Positions 15,527-23,845 of a DNA stretch of 64,000 bases are shown here, one piece after another. Every line of letters begins with the position of its first letter. Positions within the stretch are counted from its first letter, which is position 1. The notes beneath the pieces were generated by a model. It was given only the letters and a program-made list of their open reading frames with translations, was not told where the DNA came from and searched no databases. This DNA is from Kutzneria sp036403095 (lineage in GTDB: Bacteria > Actinomycetota > Actinomycetes > Mycobacteriales > Pseudonocardiaceae). Made by a program: the position numbers and the translations under genes. The stretch lies in contig DASWRQ010000080.1 in assembly GCA_036403095.1 (NCBI GenBank), positions 1 to 64,000 of the forward strand, in the 5' to 3' direction.

Positions 15527-15932
15527 GGACAACGTGCGGACCGTCCGGCGGCTTCTGGAGCTGGTGAACAAGCAGGAGCTCGACCGGCTCGACGAGGTCT
15601 ACAGCTACGACCTGGTCGACCACGATCCGGCGCCCGAGCACGGCGGCGGCTTCGACGGCGTGCGGCGGTACTTCGCCGACCTGAGCGAGGCGTTTCCCGA
15701 CCTGCACCTGGAAGAGGACGTCGTCATCGCCGAGGGTGACCACGTGGCGCTGGTGTACCGGCTCAGCGGCACGCAGCGCGGTCGGTTCCACGGTGTCGCG
15801 GCCACCGGGCACCGGGTGGAGACGCGCGGCATGCAGATGTCGCGGCTGTCCGACGGCAAGATCGTCGAGCGCTGGGGCGCCCTCGACGACCTGGCGATCC
15901 TGGGCCGCCTCAACGTGTCCGTGCCGTCATGA
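15516..15932 (+). CDS. SnoaL-like ester cyclase / NTF2-fold protein
   Basis: A 138-residue NTF2-fold protein. LVNKQELDRLDEVYSYDLVDHDP at the N-terminus, YFADLSEAFPDLHLEEDVVIAEGDHVALVYRL in the middle, and the C-terminal MQMSRLSDGKIVERWG are the SnoaL/ester-cyclase pattern. The ATG overlaps the DUF1360 stop by 11 bases and the stop overlaps the next gene, so it belongs to the same operon. The substrate is unknown; the family includes polyketide cyclases and many uncharacterised small-molecule enzymes. Confidence 0.85.
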   Translation: MTREDNVRTVRRLLELVNKQELDRLDEVYSYDLVDHDPAPEHGGGFDGVRRYFADLSEAFPDLHLEEDVVIAEGDHVALVYRLSGTQRGRFHGVAATGHRVETRGMQMSRLSDGKIVERWGALDDLAILGRLNVSVPS

Positions 15933-17008
15933 CCGACGGGCACGAGGTCATCGCGGTCGACGCCGCCGCCTACACCGTGCCCACCGACGGTCCGGAGGCG
16001 GACGGCACGCTTTCGTGGGACGCGACAACACTTGTTGTCGTCACCGTCCGCACCCGTGCCGGCGTGACCGGCATCGGCCACACCTACGGCCATGAGTGCC
16101 TCACGGTGCTGATCGACAGCCTGCTCGCGCCGCGAGTGATCGGCCTGGACGTGCGGGAGACCGGCGCGGCCTGGGAGGCCATGCGTTCGGCGATCCGGAA
16201 CCTGGGCCGCCCCGGCCTGTGCTCGATGGCGATCGCCGCCGTGGACCTGGCCCTGTGGGACGCCAAGGCCCGCAGCCTCGACGTGTCGCTGCACCGGCTC
16301 CTCGGCGGCAGCCGCTCCGAGGTGCCGGTGTACGGCTCCGGCGGCTTCACCACCTACTCCCGGGACGACCTGGTCGCGCAGCTCGCCGGCTGGGTGGAGC
16401 AGGGTATCCCGCGGGTGAAGATGAAGATCGGCATCTCGCCGGAGGACGACCTCGAACGGGTGTGCGCGGTGCGCGAGGCCATCGGCGCCGGCCCCGAGCT
16501 CTACGTGGACGCGAACGGCGCGTACGACCAGGTCACGGCCCTGCGACTGGGCCGGCGGCTGGTCGAGCAGGCGGACGTGACCTGGTTCGAGGAGCCGGTC
16601 AGTTCCGACGACCTGCCGGGGCTCACCGATCTGTCCCGTGATCTGGCCCTGGACGTCACCGCGGGGGAGTACGGCTATCACCTGGAGTACTTCAAGGCGA
16701 TGGCACCGTGCGTGGACGTGCTGCAGGCGGACATCACGCGGTGTGCCGGCATCACGGAGTGGCTGCGGGTCGCGTCGGCGACGACAAAACCGTTCTCGGG
16801 GCACACCGCCCCGATGGCCCACGTCCACGCGGCCACGGTGCCGCCGCACCTGCGGCACCTGGAGTATTTCCACGACCACGCGCGCATCGAGCAGATGCTG
16901 TTCGACGGCGTGCTCGAACCGGTCGAGGGCTGCCTGGTTCCGGTCGAGACGCCCGGTAACGGGCTGGTGTTCAAGGAGGCCGACGCGGAGCGCTTCCGAG
17001 TCCGCTGA
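15929..17008 (+). CDS. Mandelate racemase / muconate lactonizing enzyme family protein
   Basis: A 359-residue enolase-superfamily enzyme. The capping domain is followed by the barrel with VKMKIGI (KxK base), LYVDANGAYD (first Asp ligand), WFEEPV (second ligand), TAGEYGYH (third ligand) and SGHTAPMAHVHAA (His base). These residues match the mandelate racemase subgroup, which abstracts a proton alpha to a carboxylate. Sugar-acid dehydratase activity is plausible but the substrate is unknown. It is the last gene of the 14769 operon; its 3' end also carries the promoter of the GH15 gene. Confidence 0.88.
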   Translation: MTDGHEVIAVDAAAYTVPTDGPEADGTLSWDATTLVVVTVRTRAGVTGIGHTYGHECLTVLIDSLLAPRVIGLDVRETGAAWEAMRSAIRNLGRPGLCSMAIAAVDLALWDAKARSLDVSLHRLLGGSRSEVPVYGSGGFTTYSRDDLVAQLAGWVEQGIPRVKMKIGISPEDDLERVCAVREAIGAGPELYVDANGAYDQVTALRLGRRLVEQADVTWFEEPVSSDDLPGLTDLSRDLALDVTAGEYGYHLEYFKAMAPCVDVLQADITRCAGITEWLRVASATTKPFSGHTAPMAHVHAATVPPHLRHLEYFHDHARIEQMLFDGVLEPVEGCLVPVETPGNGLVFKEADAERFRVR

Positions 17009-17017
17009 GTTGGGTAT
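16992..17017 (+). promoter_or_regulatory. Sigma-B/F-type promoter of the GH15 gene
   Basis: GCTT (16992-16995), 16 bases, GGGTAT (17012-17017), then 9 bases to the GTG at 17027. It overlaps the 3' end of the enolase-superfamily gene and has the leaderless layout. Confidence 0.5.
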
Positions 17018-17026
17018 CCGTCCGCT

Positions 17027-18736
17027 GTGGACGGACTAGACTGCATACCGCACGTCCTGCGGGAGTACGCGCTGGTCGCCGACGGCGAACGCGGCGCGCT
17101 CATCGACCCGCAGGGCTGCGTGGCGTGGATGTGCGCGCCCAGATGGCACGACGACGCGGTGTTCGGCACGCTGGTCGGCGGCAGCGGGCACTATCAGGTC
17201 GTGCCGGCGGACGCGTGGCACGTGTGGGGCGGCTACTACGAGCCCGGCACCCTGATCTGGCACAGCCGGTGGACCACCAGGGACACAGTGGTGGAATGCC
17301 GAGAGGCCCTGGCGCTGCCGGCCGATCCGCACCGAGCGGTGCTGCTACGCCGCGTGCTCGCCTCCGACGATCCCGTCGAGCTGCTGGTGCGCTGCGAGCC
17401 CGCGGCCGACTGCGGCCGGGCCGAGGTGCGCGAGATCGAGCGGCACGGCGACGTGCGAACCATGCGCTCGGGTCCACTGTGGATACGGTGGAGCGGCGCC
17501 GTCGACGGACGCGTGCGGGTGGAAGCCGGGCGATACCACGACTTCGTGCTGGAGGTCTCCGACCGGCCGTTCGACGGGCCGCCGCCGGATCCTCGACTGT
17601 GCTGGCAGGAGACCGAGCAGGGCTGGCGTGCGCGGGTTCCGGACTGCGTGGACATGCTGGTTCCCCATGACAGCCGGCATGCCTATTCGGTACTGAGTGG
17701 ACTGACGTCGGCCGCAGGCGGAATGGTCGCCGCCGCCACGACCTCGTTGCCGGAGCGGGCAAAAGTCGGCGGCGACTACGACTACCGGTACGCGTGGGTG
17801 CGCGACCAGTGCTACGTGGGCGAGGCCGTCGCCGCCCACCAGCCGCACCACCTGATGGACAACGCCGTCCGCTTCGTCGCGGAACGGCTGATCGAGCACG
17901 GACCTGACCTGCGCCCGGCGTACACCATCACCGGTGGCCAAATTCCCGACCAGCGCGAGCTCGACCTTCCCGGCTATCCGGGCGGGACCGACCGGGTCGG
18001 CAACCGGGTGCGGCACCAGTTCCAGCTCGACGCGTTCGGCGAGGCGTTGCTCCTGTTCGGCGCGGCCGCCGAGCACGACCACCTGACCGCGGACGCCGAG
18101 CGGGCCATCGGGATCGCGATCGACGCCATCGAGCAGCAGTGGCGCAAGACGGAAGCCGGCGTGTGGGAGCTGGATGACCGGTCCTGGACCCACTCCAACC
18201 TGACCTGCGTGGCCGGTCTCCGGCGGACGGCCAAGTTCATGATGACCAACCGCTGCACGACGTTGGCCGACGGGATCCTGGCCGAGACCAGCCGGACTTC
18301 CCTGCATCCACGTGGCCACTGGCAACGATCCGTGGACGATGACGGCGTGGACGCCGCGCTGTTGCTTCCTGCCCTCAGGGGTGCGCTGCCCGCCGACGAC
18401 CCGCGCAGCATCGCCACCGTGCGTGCCGTCCGGGAGGACCTCGGCCGGGACGGCTACGTCTATCGCTTCCGCCACGACGACCGTGACCTCGGCGCCGCCG
18501 AGGGCGCCTTTCTGGTCTGCGGCTTCTGGCTCGCCCTGGCCGAACACCAACAGGGCGATGCCGTGACCGCCGCTCGCCGGTTCGAACGCAACCGCGCCTC
18601 CTGCGGGCCGCCCGCCCTGTTCACCGAGGAGTACGACGTCCGCCAGCGCCAGTTGCGCGGCAACATCCCGCAGGCCTTCGTACACGGAATGCTGCTGGAA
18701 TGCTCGGCGCGCCTGGCCCGGGACTGGAGGGACTGA
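17027..18736 (+). CDS. Glycoside hydrolase family 15 (glucoamylase/trehalase-like)
   Basis: A 569-residue GH15 protein without a signal peptide. The N-terminal beta-domain (about 1-215) is followed by the catalytic (alpha/alpha)6 domain: GGDYDYRYAWVRDQCYVGEA, then GVWELDDRSWTHSNLTC with the general-acid Glu, and the C-terminal FTEEYDVRQRQLRGNIPQAFVHG with the second catalytic Glu. Bacterial GH15 enzymes of this type cleave alpha-glucans or trehalose in the cytoplasm. The sequence does not tell which. It is monocistronic, probably leaderless, and followed by a strong hairpin. Confidence 0.9.
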   Translation: MDGLDCIPHVLREYALVADGERGALIDPQGCVAWMCAPRWHDDAVFGTLVGGSGHYQVVPADAWHVWGGYYEPGTLIWHSRWTTRDTVVECREALALPADPHRAVLLRRVLASDDPVELLVRCEPAADCGRAEVREIERHGDVRTMRSGPLWIRWSGAVDGRVRVEAGRYHDFVLEVSDRPFDGPPPDPRLCWQETEQGWRARVPDCVDMLVPHDSRHAYSVLSGLTSAAGGMVAAATTSLPERAKVGGDYDYRYAWVRDQCYVGEAVAAHQPHHLMDNAVRFVAERLIEHGPDLRPAYTITGGQIPDQRELDLPGYPGGTDRVGNRVRHQFQLDAFGEALLLFGAAAEHDHLTADAERAIGIAIDAIEQQWRKTEAGVWELDDRSWTHSNLTCVAGLRRTAKFMMTNRCTTLADGILAETSRTSLHPRGHWQRSVDDDGVDAALLLPALRGALPADDPRSIATVRAVREDLGRDGYVYRFRHDDRDLGAAEGAFLVCGFWLALAEHQQGDAVTAARRFERNRASCGPPALFTEEYDVRQRQLRGNIPQAFVHGMLLECSARLARDWRD

Positions 18737-18768
18737 TCGGCCCCGGACTCTGGTCGGACCGAGCAGCG

Positions 18769-18804
18769 AACCGGCCCCGGCGGAAAGCGCCGCCGGGGCC
18801 GGTT
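18769..18804. terminator. Strong bidirectional terminator hairpin
   Basis: A perfect 15-bp inverted repeat (18769-18783 and 18790-18804) with a 6-base loop lies between the convergent GH15 and YdiJ-like genes. There is no U-tract. Confidence 0.8.
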
Positions 18805-18810
18805 GTCCGC

Positions 18811-21783
18811 TCAGCGGGAGCGGCGTCGGTACAGCCACGCCAGCGCCGGAACTGCCGTCGCGGCGGCCACCGCGGCCGCGGCGGCGACCGTCCGCGCCGC
18901 CCTGCCCGGCGCGGACGGCCGCTCGGGTCGCGGCTGTGTCCCGTGTAGCGCGGCCGCGAGCACTTCGGCGAGGTGCATGGGTCGCTGGTTGACGTCGGAC
19001 TGGTCGATCTGGGTGCGGCAGCTGAAGCCGTCGGCCAGGACGAGGGTGGCCTCGCCGGCCTGCCGCAGCGAGGGCAGCAGCTTGTCCTCGGCGCAGGCCA
19101 TGGACACGTCGTAGTGCCCCTGCTCGAAGCCGAAGTTGCCGGCGAGGCCGCAGCAGCCGGCGTCGAGCACGTCGACGTCGATCCCGTACTGGCGCATGAG
19201 TTTCTCGTCGGTGTCGAAGCCGAGCACCGCGTGGTGGTGGCAGTGCGGCTGGGCGACGGCCTGCCGGCCGACCGTGGGCGGCCGCCAGTCCGGCGCCCGC
19301 TCGGTGAGGATCTCGGCCAGCGTCTTGGTCTGGTGCGCGAGCCGGTGGGCGTCCTGGTCGCCGTGCAGCAGCTTGGGCAGGTCGTCCCGGAAGACGGCGG
19401 CACAGCTGGGTTCCAGCACGACGATCGGCGTGCCGTCGCGCAGCTGCGGCTTCAGGGTCTCCAGCGTGCGCCGGGCCACCCGCTCCGCGGTGGCGAGCTG
19501 ACCGGTGGAGATCCACGTCAGCCCACAGCACACGGTCCGGTCGGGGGTGACCACCTCGAAGCCGGCGGCCTCCAGCACCTGCACGGCCGCCTCGCCGATG
19601 GCGGGGTGGAAGTTGTTGGTGAAGGTGTCCGGCCACAGCAGCACCTTGCCCCGCTGTCCGGCGGGGCTGGTCCGGCCGGCCAGCCGCTTCACCAGCCGTC
19701 GGCGGGCGAAGAAAGGCACCTCACGCTGGCGGGCGATGCCGCCGAGGGCCTTGACCGGCCGCAGGTTCGACACCGAGTTGACCAGGCTGGGCGCGAAGGC
19801 GGCGAGGCGCGCCCACAACGGCAGCCAGCCCATCGAGTAGTGCGAGAGCGGGCGCAGCCGGCCCTCGAAGTGGTGGGACAGGAACTCCGCCTTGTAGGTG
19901 GCCATGTCCACGTTCACCGGGCAGTCGCTCTGGCAGCCCTTGCAGGCCAGGCAGAGGTCCAGGGCGTCGTGCACGGCCTCGGAACGCCAACCGTCCTGGA
20001 TCACCTCGCCGTTGAGCATCTCGAACAGCAGCCGCGCCCGACCGCGGGTGGAGTGCTCCTCCTCGCGGGTCGCCCGGTAGCTCGGGCACATCACGCCGCT
20101 CTCGTGGCCGCGGCACTTGCCGACGCCGACACACCGCGCCGCGGCCTTGGCGAACCGGTTGTCGTCCTCCGGATACGCGAAGTGCGTGGCCGGCTCCCAC
20201 GGCCGGTAGTCACTGCCCTGCCGCAGGTTCTCGTCCAGCCGGTGCGGGTGCACCACCTTGCCGGGGTTCATCAGGCCGTCCGGGTCGAACAGCGCCTTGA
20301 CCTGGCCGAACGCCTCGACCAGCCGGGCGCCGAACATCAGCGGCAGCAGCTCGCCGCGGGACTGCCCGTCACCGTGCTCGCCGGACAGCGAGCCGCCGAA
20401 GGACACGACCAGTTCGGCGCTCTCCTTGGCGAAGCGGCGGTACTTGGCGATGCCGTCGGCCGTCTTCAGGTCGAACGGGATGCGGGTGTGGATGCAGCCC
20501 TGGCCGAAATGCCCGTACAGCGAGGCGTTCTCGTACTCGAACCGCTCCAGCAGGCCACGGAACTCGCGCAGGTAGTCGCCGAGCTTCTCGGGCGGCACGG
20601 CGGCGTCCTCCCAGCCCTCGTGCGTCTCCGGTCCCTGCGGCGGGTAGGCGGTGGCGCCGAGGCCGGCTTCCCTGGCCTGCCAGAGCTCTTCCTCCCGCTT
20701 CGGGTCGTCCAGGAAGGCGACGTCGGGGGCGTTGGGCTTGCGGTGCAGGTCGTCGCAGAGCGCCTTGGCGCGCCGGTCGACCTCCTCCTGGTCGGTGCCG
20801 GCGAACTGCACCATCAGCCAGCCGCTGCCCTTGGGCAGCTGCTTGATGGCCTGCGCGGCCAGGTGCTCGCTGTGCTCCAGCTGGACCAGCTGCTCGTCCA
20901 CGCCCTCCAGCGCCACCGGCTCGTGCGGCAGGACCTCCGGCACGCAGTCGGCCGCCGCGGTGATGTCGGGAAAGCCCAGCACCACCAGGGTCCGCGCCGG
21001 CAGCACGTCGACCAGCTGGATCTCCGCCCGCAGCACCGTCACCAGCGTGCTCTCGCTGCCGACCAGGGCCTTCGCCAGGTTGAACCCGCTCTCGGGCAGC
21101 AGCGAGTCGAGGTTGTAGCCGGAGACCCGACGCGGGATCTTCGGGTACCGGGTGCGGATGTCGGCCAGGTAGGTGTCGCGGAGCTCGCGCAGACCCCGGT
21201 ACAGCTCGGCCAGCCGGCCACCCTCGGCGACGATCCGCTCGTAGGTCTCGTCGTCGGTCTCGCCGACCCAGGCGCGGCAGCCGTCGTGGGTGAGGATCTC
21301 CAGCCGCACCACGGAGTCGACCATCTTGCCGTACGCCTGCGCGGTGGAGCCGCACGAGTTGTTGCCGATCATGCCGCCGATCGTGCAGCTGACGTGCGTC
21401 GACGGTTTCGGTCCGACCATCAGCTGGTGGCTGGCCAGCTGGTCGTTGAGCACGTCCAGCGCGATGCCCGGCTCGACGACGCAGGTCTTGGCGGCGACGT
21501 CCACCGACACCAGCCTCGTGCAGTACTTCGACCAGTCCAGCACCACGGCCTCGTTGCAGCACTGGCCGGCCAGGCTGGTGCCGCCGCCCCGGGACAACAC
21601 GGGCACGCCGGCCTCATGGCACACGCGGATCGCGCGGACCGCGTCCTCGACGGTCTTCGGCACGACTACGCCGATGGGCACCTGGCGGTAGTTGGAGGCG
21701 TCGGTGGAGTAGGTGGCCCTGCTCCCGGCGTCGAACCTGACCTCGCCCTTGACCGTTCTGCCGAGCTCCACCGCCAGCTCCAC
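18811..21783 (-). CDS. FAD-binding and iron-sulfur oxidoreductase, YdiJ/GlcD-GlpC fusion type, with C-terminal membrane anchor
   Basis: A 990-residue fusion. The N-terminal FAD_binding_4 domain has PVLSRGGGTSLAGQCC and IGGMIGNNSCGSTAQAYGK. The FAD-oxidase C-terminal domain follows to about residue 500. Two 4Fe-4S clusters are suggested by CVGVGKCRGHESGVMCPSYR and CLACKGCQSDCPVN, then two CCG domains (TVCCGLTW, AGCCGLAGNFG). YdiJ-type enzymes oxidise D-2-hydroxy acids such as 2-hydroxyglutarate. The last 30 residues form a hydrophobic helix ending in RRRSR, an apparent tail anchor. A GAAAGGGAGG site precedes the GTG. Confidence 0.88.
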   Translation of the reverse strand: MELAVELGRTVKGEVRFDAGSRATYSTDASNYRQVPIGVVVPKTVEDAVRAIRVCHEAGVPVLSRGGGTSLAGQCCNEAVVLDWSKYCTRLVSVDVAAKTCVVEPGIALDVLNDQLASHQLMVGPKPSTHVSCTIGGMIGNNSCGSTAQAYGKMVDSVVRLEILTHDGCRAWVGETDDETYERIVAEGGRLAELYRGLRELRDTYLADIRTRYPKIPRRVSGYNLDSLLPESGFNLAKALVGSESTLVTVLRAEIQLVDVLPARTLVVLGFPDITAAADCVPEVLPHEPVALEGVDEQLVQLEHSEHLAAQAIKQLPKGSGWLMVQFAGTDQEEVDRRAKALCDDLHRKPNAPDVAFLDDPKREEELWQAREAGLGATAYPPQGPETHEGWEDAAVPPEKLGDYLREFRGLLERFEYENASLYGHFGQGCIHTRIPFDLKTADGIAKYRRFAKESAELVVSFGGSLSGEHGDGQSRGELLPLMFGARLVEAFGQVKALFDPDGLMNPGKVVHPHRLDENLRQGSDYRPWEPATHFAYPEDDNRFAKAAARCVGVGKCRGHESGVMCPSYRATREEEHSTRGRARLLFEMLNGEVIQDGWRSEAVHDALDLCLACKGCQSDCPVNVDMATYKAEFLSHHFEGRLRPLSHYSMGWLPLWARLAAFAPSLVNSVSNLRPVKALGGIARQREVPFFARRRLVKRLAGRTSPAGQRGKVLLWPDTFTNNFHPAIGEAAVQVLEAAGFEVVTPDRTVCCGLTWISTGQLATAERVARRTLETLKPQLRDGTPIVVLEPSCAAVFRDDLPKLLHGDQDAHRLAHQTKTLAEILTERAPDWRPPTVGRQAVAQPHCHHHAVLGFDTDEKLMRQYGIDVDVLDAGCCGLAGNFGFEQGHYDVSMACAEDKLLPSLRQAGEATLVLADGFSCRTQIDQSDVNQRPMHLAEVLAAALHGTQPRPERPSAPGRAARTVAAAAAVAAATAVPALAWLYRRRSR

Positions 21784-21799
21784 CGGGCCTCCCTTTCAG

Positions 21800-21824
21800 G
21801 TGTCAAGTGCCCGCGACCGGGTAC
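21800..21824 (+). promoter_or_regulatory. Possible sigma-B/F-type promoter of the 48-residue gene
   Basis: GTGT (21800-21803), 15 bases, GGGTAC (21819-21824). The ATG follows after 38 bases with its own ribosome-binding site, so this one is not leaderless. Confidence 0.35.
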
Positions 21825-21862
21825 CTGGGGATATGGATTTCCCTTCAGTTCAGGGAGGAAAC

Positions 21863-22009
21863 ATGGCTGACAACACTGTGGCCGACGAGCCCCGCCCCAT
21901 TTCGGACGAACCGGAGCTGCTGCTGCCCAGCGGCTGGGCCGAGGCGTTCCTGTCCCAGCTCGCGGCGGACGGCGAGGACGAGCCCAACGTGATGCGGGGC
22001 CTGGACTGA
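21863..22009 (+). CDS. Small acidic protein, 48 residues
   Basis: A 48-residue acidic peptide beginning MADNTVADEPRPISDEPEL and ending EDEPNVMRGLD, with one short hydrophobic stretch (LLLPSGWAEAFLSQLA). The ribosome-binding site AGGGAGGAA lies 3 bases before the ATG and codon use is GC3-rich like its neighbours, so it is probably real. It is divergent from the YdiJ-like gene and upstream of a universal stress protein. No family was recognised. It lacks Cys and a clear leader-cleavage site, so a RiPP precursor is unlikely. Confidence 0.65.
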   Translation: MADNTVADEPRPISDEPELLLPSGWAEAFLSQLAADGEDEPNVMRGLD

Positions 22010-22054
22010 GATCCGTGGTGTGAAACCTCGAATCGCCGGGAATCCAGCGGTGCA

Positions 22055-22073
22055 ACGGTCCACATGGGACCGT
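22055..22073. repeat. Inverted repeat upstream of the universal stress gene
   Basis: Perfect 7-bp arms ACGGTCC (22055-22061) and GGACCGT (22067-22073) around a 5-base centre, 22 bases before the GTG. It could be an operator or a small RNA hairpin. Confidence 0.4.
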
Positions 22074-22094
22074 CTCACAACTTCAGGGGTTCAC

Positions 22095-22787
22095 GTGGTG
22101 GCACACCGCGAGCGGCGACGGACCGCTCTGATGATTCCCTCCCAGGTGATGCGAGTCCGCCCCAGCCGGGTGACCGTGGGCACGGACGGTTCGTACTGGG
22201 GGCGGGCCGCCCTGGGCTGGGCGGCGCGACACGCGCACCGTGCCGGCCTTGAACTCGACGTCTACGAGGCCGACCGGCGGTTCGAGGACCTGCCGGCCGA
22301 CCTGCCCGCCGATATCGGCACCGGCTCGGTGCTGCGACCATATCCGCTGCTGGGGGCCCGGATCCGGAGCAGCGGCGCGGACGCCGCGGCGGCCCTGCTG
22401 GCCGCGTCGGCGGAAAGCGGACTGCTGGCGCTGGGTTGCCGCGGCCAGCACAAATGCCACCTCGGCGTCGGCCGGCACGCCATGCTGTTGGCTGCCTCGG
22501 CCAAGTGCGACGTGGTCGTCGTCCGCGGCCGCCCCCAGGCCGTGCACGGCGAGTTCCGCAAGGTGACCGCCTGGCTGGCCCAGGACGGTACCGACGAGGT
22601 CGTCGTGGCCCGGGCCAAGGAGTTCGCCAAGCTGACCCGCTCGGTGCTGGAGGTCGCCCGCCAGCAGCCCGCCGCCGCCGTTCCCGATGGCACGGACCTG
22701 GTGGTGATCGGCGGGGGAGCGCAGCTCGGGCTGGCCGCCCGAACCGCGCTGCACCACGCCATGTGTCCCGTGTACGTCGTCCGTTAG
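22095..22787 (+). CDS. Universal stress protein family protein
   Basis: A 230-residue UspA-like protein. RVTVGTDGSYWGRAALGWAARHAHRAG is the first UspA strand-helix unit, and GLLALGCRGQHKCHLGVGRHAMLLAASAKCDVVVVRG is the nucleotide-binding end of the domain. A second, weaker half (DEVVVARAKEFAKL to CPVYVVR) suggests a tandem UspA arrangement with a degenerate second domain. GTG 22095 is chosen because AGGGG precedes it by 5 bases; an ATG at about 22131 would drop 12 residues. Cytoplasmic; a stress role is inferred from the family. Confidence 0.75.
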   Translation: MVAHRERRRTALMIPSQVMRVRPSRVTVGTDGSYWGRAALGWAARHAHRAGLELDVYEADRRFEDLPADLPADIGTGSVLRPYPLLGARIRSSGADAAAALLAASAESGLLALGCRGQHKCHLGVGRHAMLLAASAKCDVVVVRGRPQAVHGEFRKVTAWLAQDGTDEVVVARAKEFAKLTRSVLEVARQQPAAAVPDGTDLVVIGGGAQLGLAARTALHHAMCPVYVVR

Positions 22788-22797
22788 ACCGGACGCG

Positions 22798-23772
22798 CTA
22801 GACCGACGCTTCCGCGAGTTCCGGCACCCGGGGCAGCACGTGCTCGGTCCAGAACTCGAAGAACTGGTCCTGGTCGGGCCCGATCTGCTGGACGTACACC
22901 TCGTCGTAGCCGGCGTCGAGGTAGGAGCGCAGCTGCTCGACGTACCGCTCCGGATCGGGCCCGCAGGGCACCGCCTCCGCGATCATCTCCGGCGTGACCA
23001 GGCTGCTGGCCTGCTCGAAGTGCCGCGGGCTCGGCAACACCTGCGCCAGCTCGCCCGGCAGCTGCTCGTTGGGCCACAACCGGTGCGCGGTCGCCACCGC
23101 CTCCTGCTCGTCCGGCGCGTAGCACACCTTGAACCCGCCCTGCGTCGGCCGGTCGTCCCCGCCCGACTCGCGGAACGCCTTCACCAGCTCGGCGTCGGGC
23201 TGCACGCACACGAACCCGTCGCCGATCCGCCCGGCCAGCGCCGCCGCCTTCGGGCCGAAACCCGAGACGTAGATCGGCACCGGCTCCGCCGGGCGCGTGA
23301 AGATCTCGGCCTGGTCCACCGTGTAGTGCTTGCCCTCGTAGCTGACGGGGCCGCCCCGGTGCAGCGCCCGGATCAGCTCGACCGCTTCTTCCAGCATGGA
23401 CAGCCGGGTGTCGGCCGTCGGCCACGGGCCGCCGAAGATGTGCTCGTTCAGCGCTTCGCCGCTGCCCACCCCGAGCGTGAACCGGCCCTCGCACTGCACC
23501 GCCGCCGTCGCCGCCGCCTGGGCGATGACCGCCGGGTGGATGCGCACCGTCGGGCAGGTGACGGCCGTCGTGATCGGGAGGGTCGTCCGCTCGGAGAGGG
23601 CGCCGATCACCGACCAGACGAACGGGCTGTTGCCCTGCTGCCGGTTCCACGGGTGGTAGTGGTCGGAGATCCACAGCCGGGTGAAGCCCGCTCGTTCGGC
23701 CAGCGTCGCCTGCCGAACCAGCTCCCGGGGCCCGAACTCCTCGCTGGACAGGAAGTATCCGATGCTCACCAT
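22798..23772 (-). CDS. LLM-class F420-dependent oxidoreductase
   Basis: A 324-residue TIM-barrel protein. The N-terminal VSIGYFLSSEEFGPRELVRQA, ISDHYHPWNRQQGNSPFVWSVIGAL, TLGVGSGEALNEHIFG and IYVSGFGPKAAALAGRIGDGFV match the TIGR03557-type F420-dependent glucose-6-phosphate-dehydrogenase-like subfamily. It is expected to use F420 for a hydride transfer; the substrate is unknown. The ATG is 9 bases from a CGGTAC box. It ends 10 bases from the convergent stress-protein stop. Confidence 0.88.
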   Translation of the reverse strand: MVSIGYFLSSEEFGPRELVRQATLAERAGFTRLWISDHYHPWNRQQGNSPFVWSVIGALSERTTLPITTAVTCPTVRIHPAVIAQAAATAAVQCEGRFTLGVGSGEALNEHIFGGPWPTADTRLSMLEEAVELIRALHRGGPVSYEGKHYTVDQAEIFTRPAEPVPIYVSGFGPKAAALAGRIGDGFVCVQPDAELVKAFRESGGDDRPTQGGFKVCYAPDEQEAVATAHRLWPNEQLPGELAQVLPSPRHFEQASSLVTPEMIAEAVPCGPDPERYVEQLRSYLDAGYDEVYVQQIGPDQDQFFEFWTEHVLPRVPELAEASV

Positions 23773-23781
23773 GCCTGACGG

Positions 23782-23806
23782 GTACCGCGGCGGTGCCCGG
23801 TCAAAC
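23782..23806 (-). promoter_or_regulatory. Sigma-B/F-type promoter of the LLM oxidoreductase
   Basis: Minus strand GTTT (23803-23806), 15 bases, CGGTAC (23782-23787), then 9 bases to the ATG at 23772. Confidence 0.5.
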
Positions 23807-23845
23807 CTGCCGCGAAGGGCTCAGGACTGCCGCGAAGGGCTCAGG
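23807..23845. repeat. 20-bp tandem duplication across the HhH-GPD stop
   Basis: CTGCCGCGAAGGGCTCAGG occurs at 23807-23825 and again at 23827-23845. The two copies carry the C-terminal SPSRQ codons and stop of the glycosylase-like gene. The outer copy is now untranslated and abuts the promoter of the LLM gene. Confidence 0.8.

Noticed and set aside
18973..21870. A 965-codon open frame on the plus strand opposite the YdiJ-like gene
   Set aside because: It is the mirror of a strongly coding minus-strand gene in GC-rich DNA. Its translation is Arg/His/Gly/Val-rich low-complexity sequence without any domain.
21863..22009. RiPP precursor peptide
   Set aside because: No Cys, Ser/Thr-rich core or cleavage motif is visible and no modifying enzyme is adjacent; the YdiJ-like neighbour is a respiratory-type enzyme.
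22785..22812. Another stop-codon repeat, TAGACCG(G)ACGC twice at the end of the universal stress gene
   Set aside because: Only about 12 bases with a 14-base period and one mismatch, and the period does not keep frame. Too weak to count with the 15-bp series.
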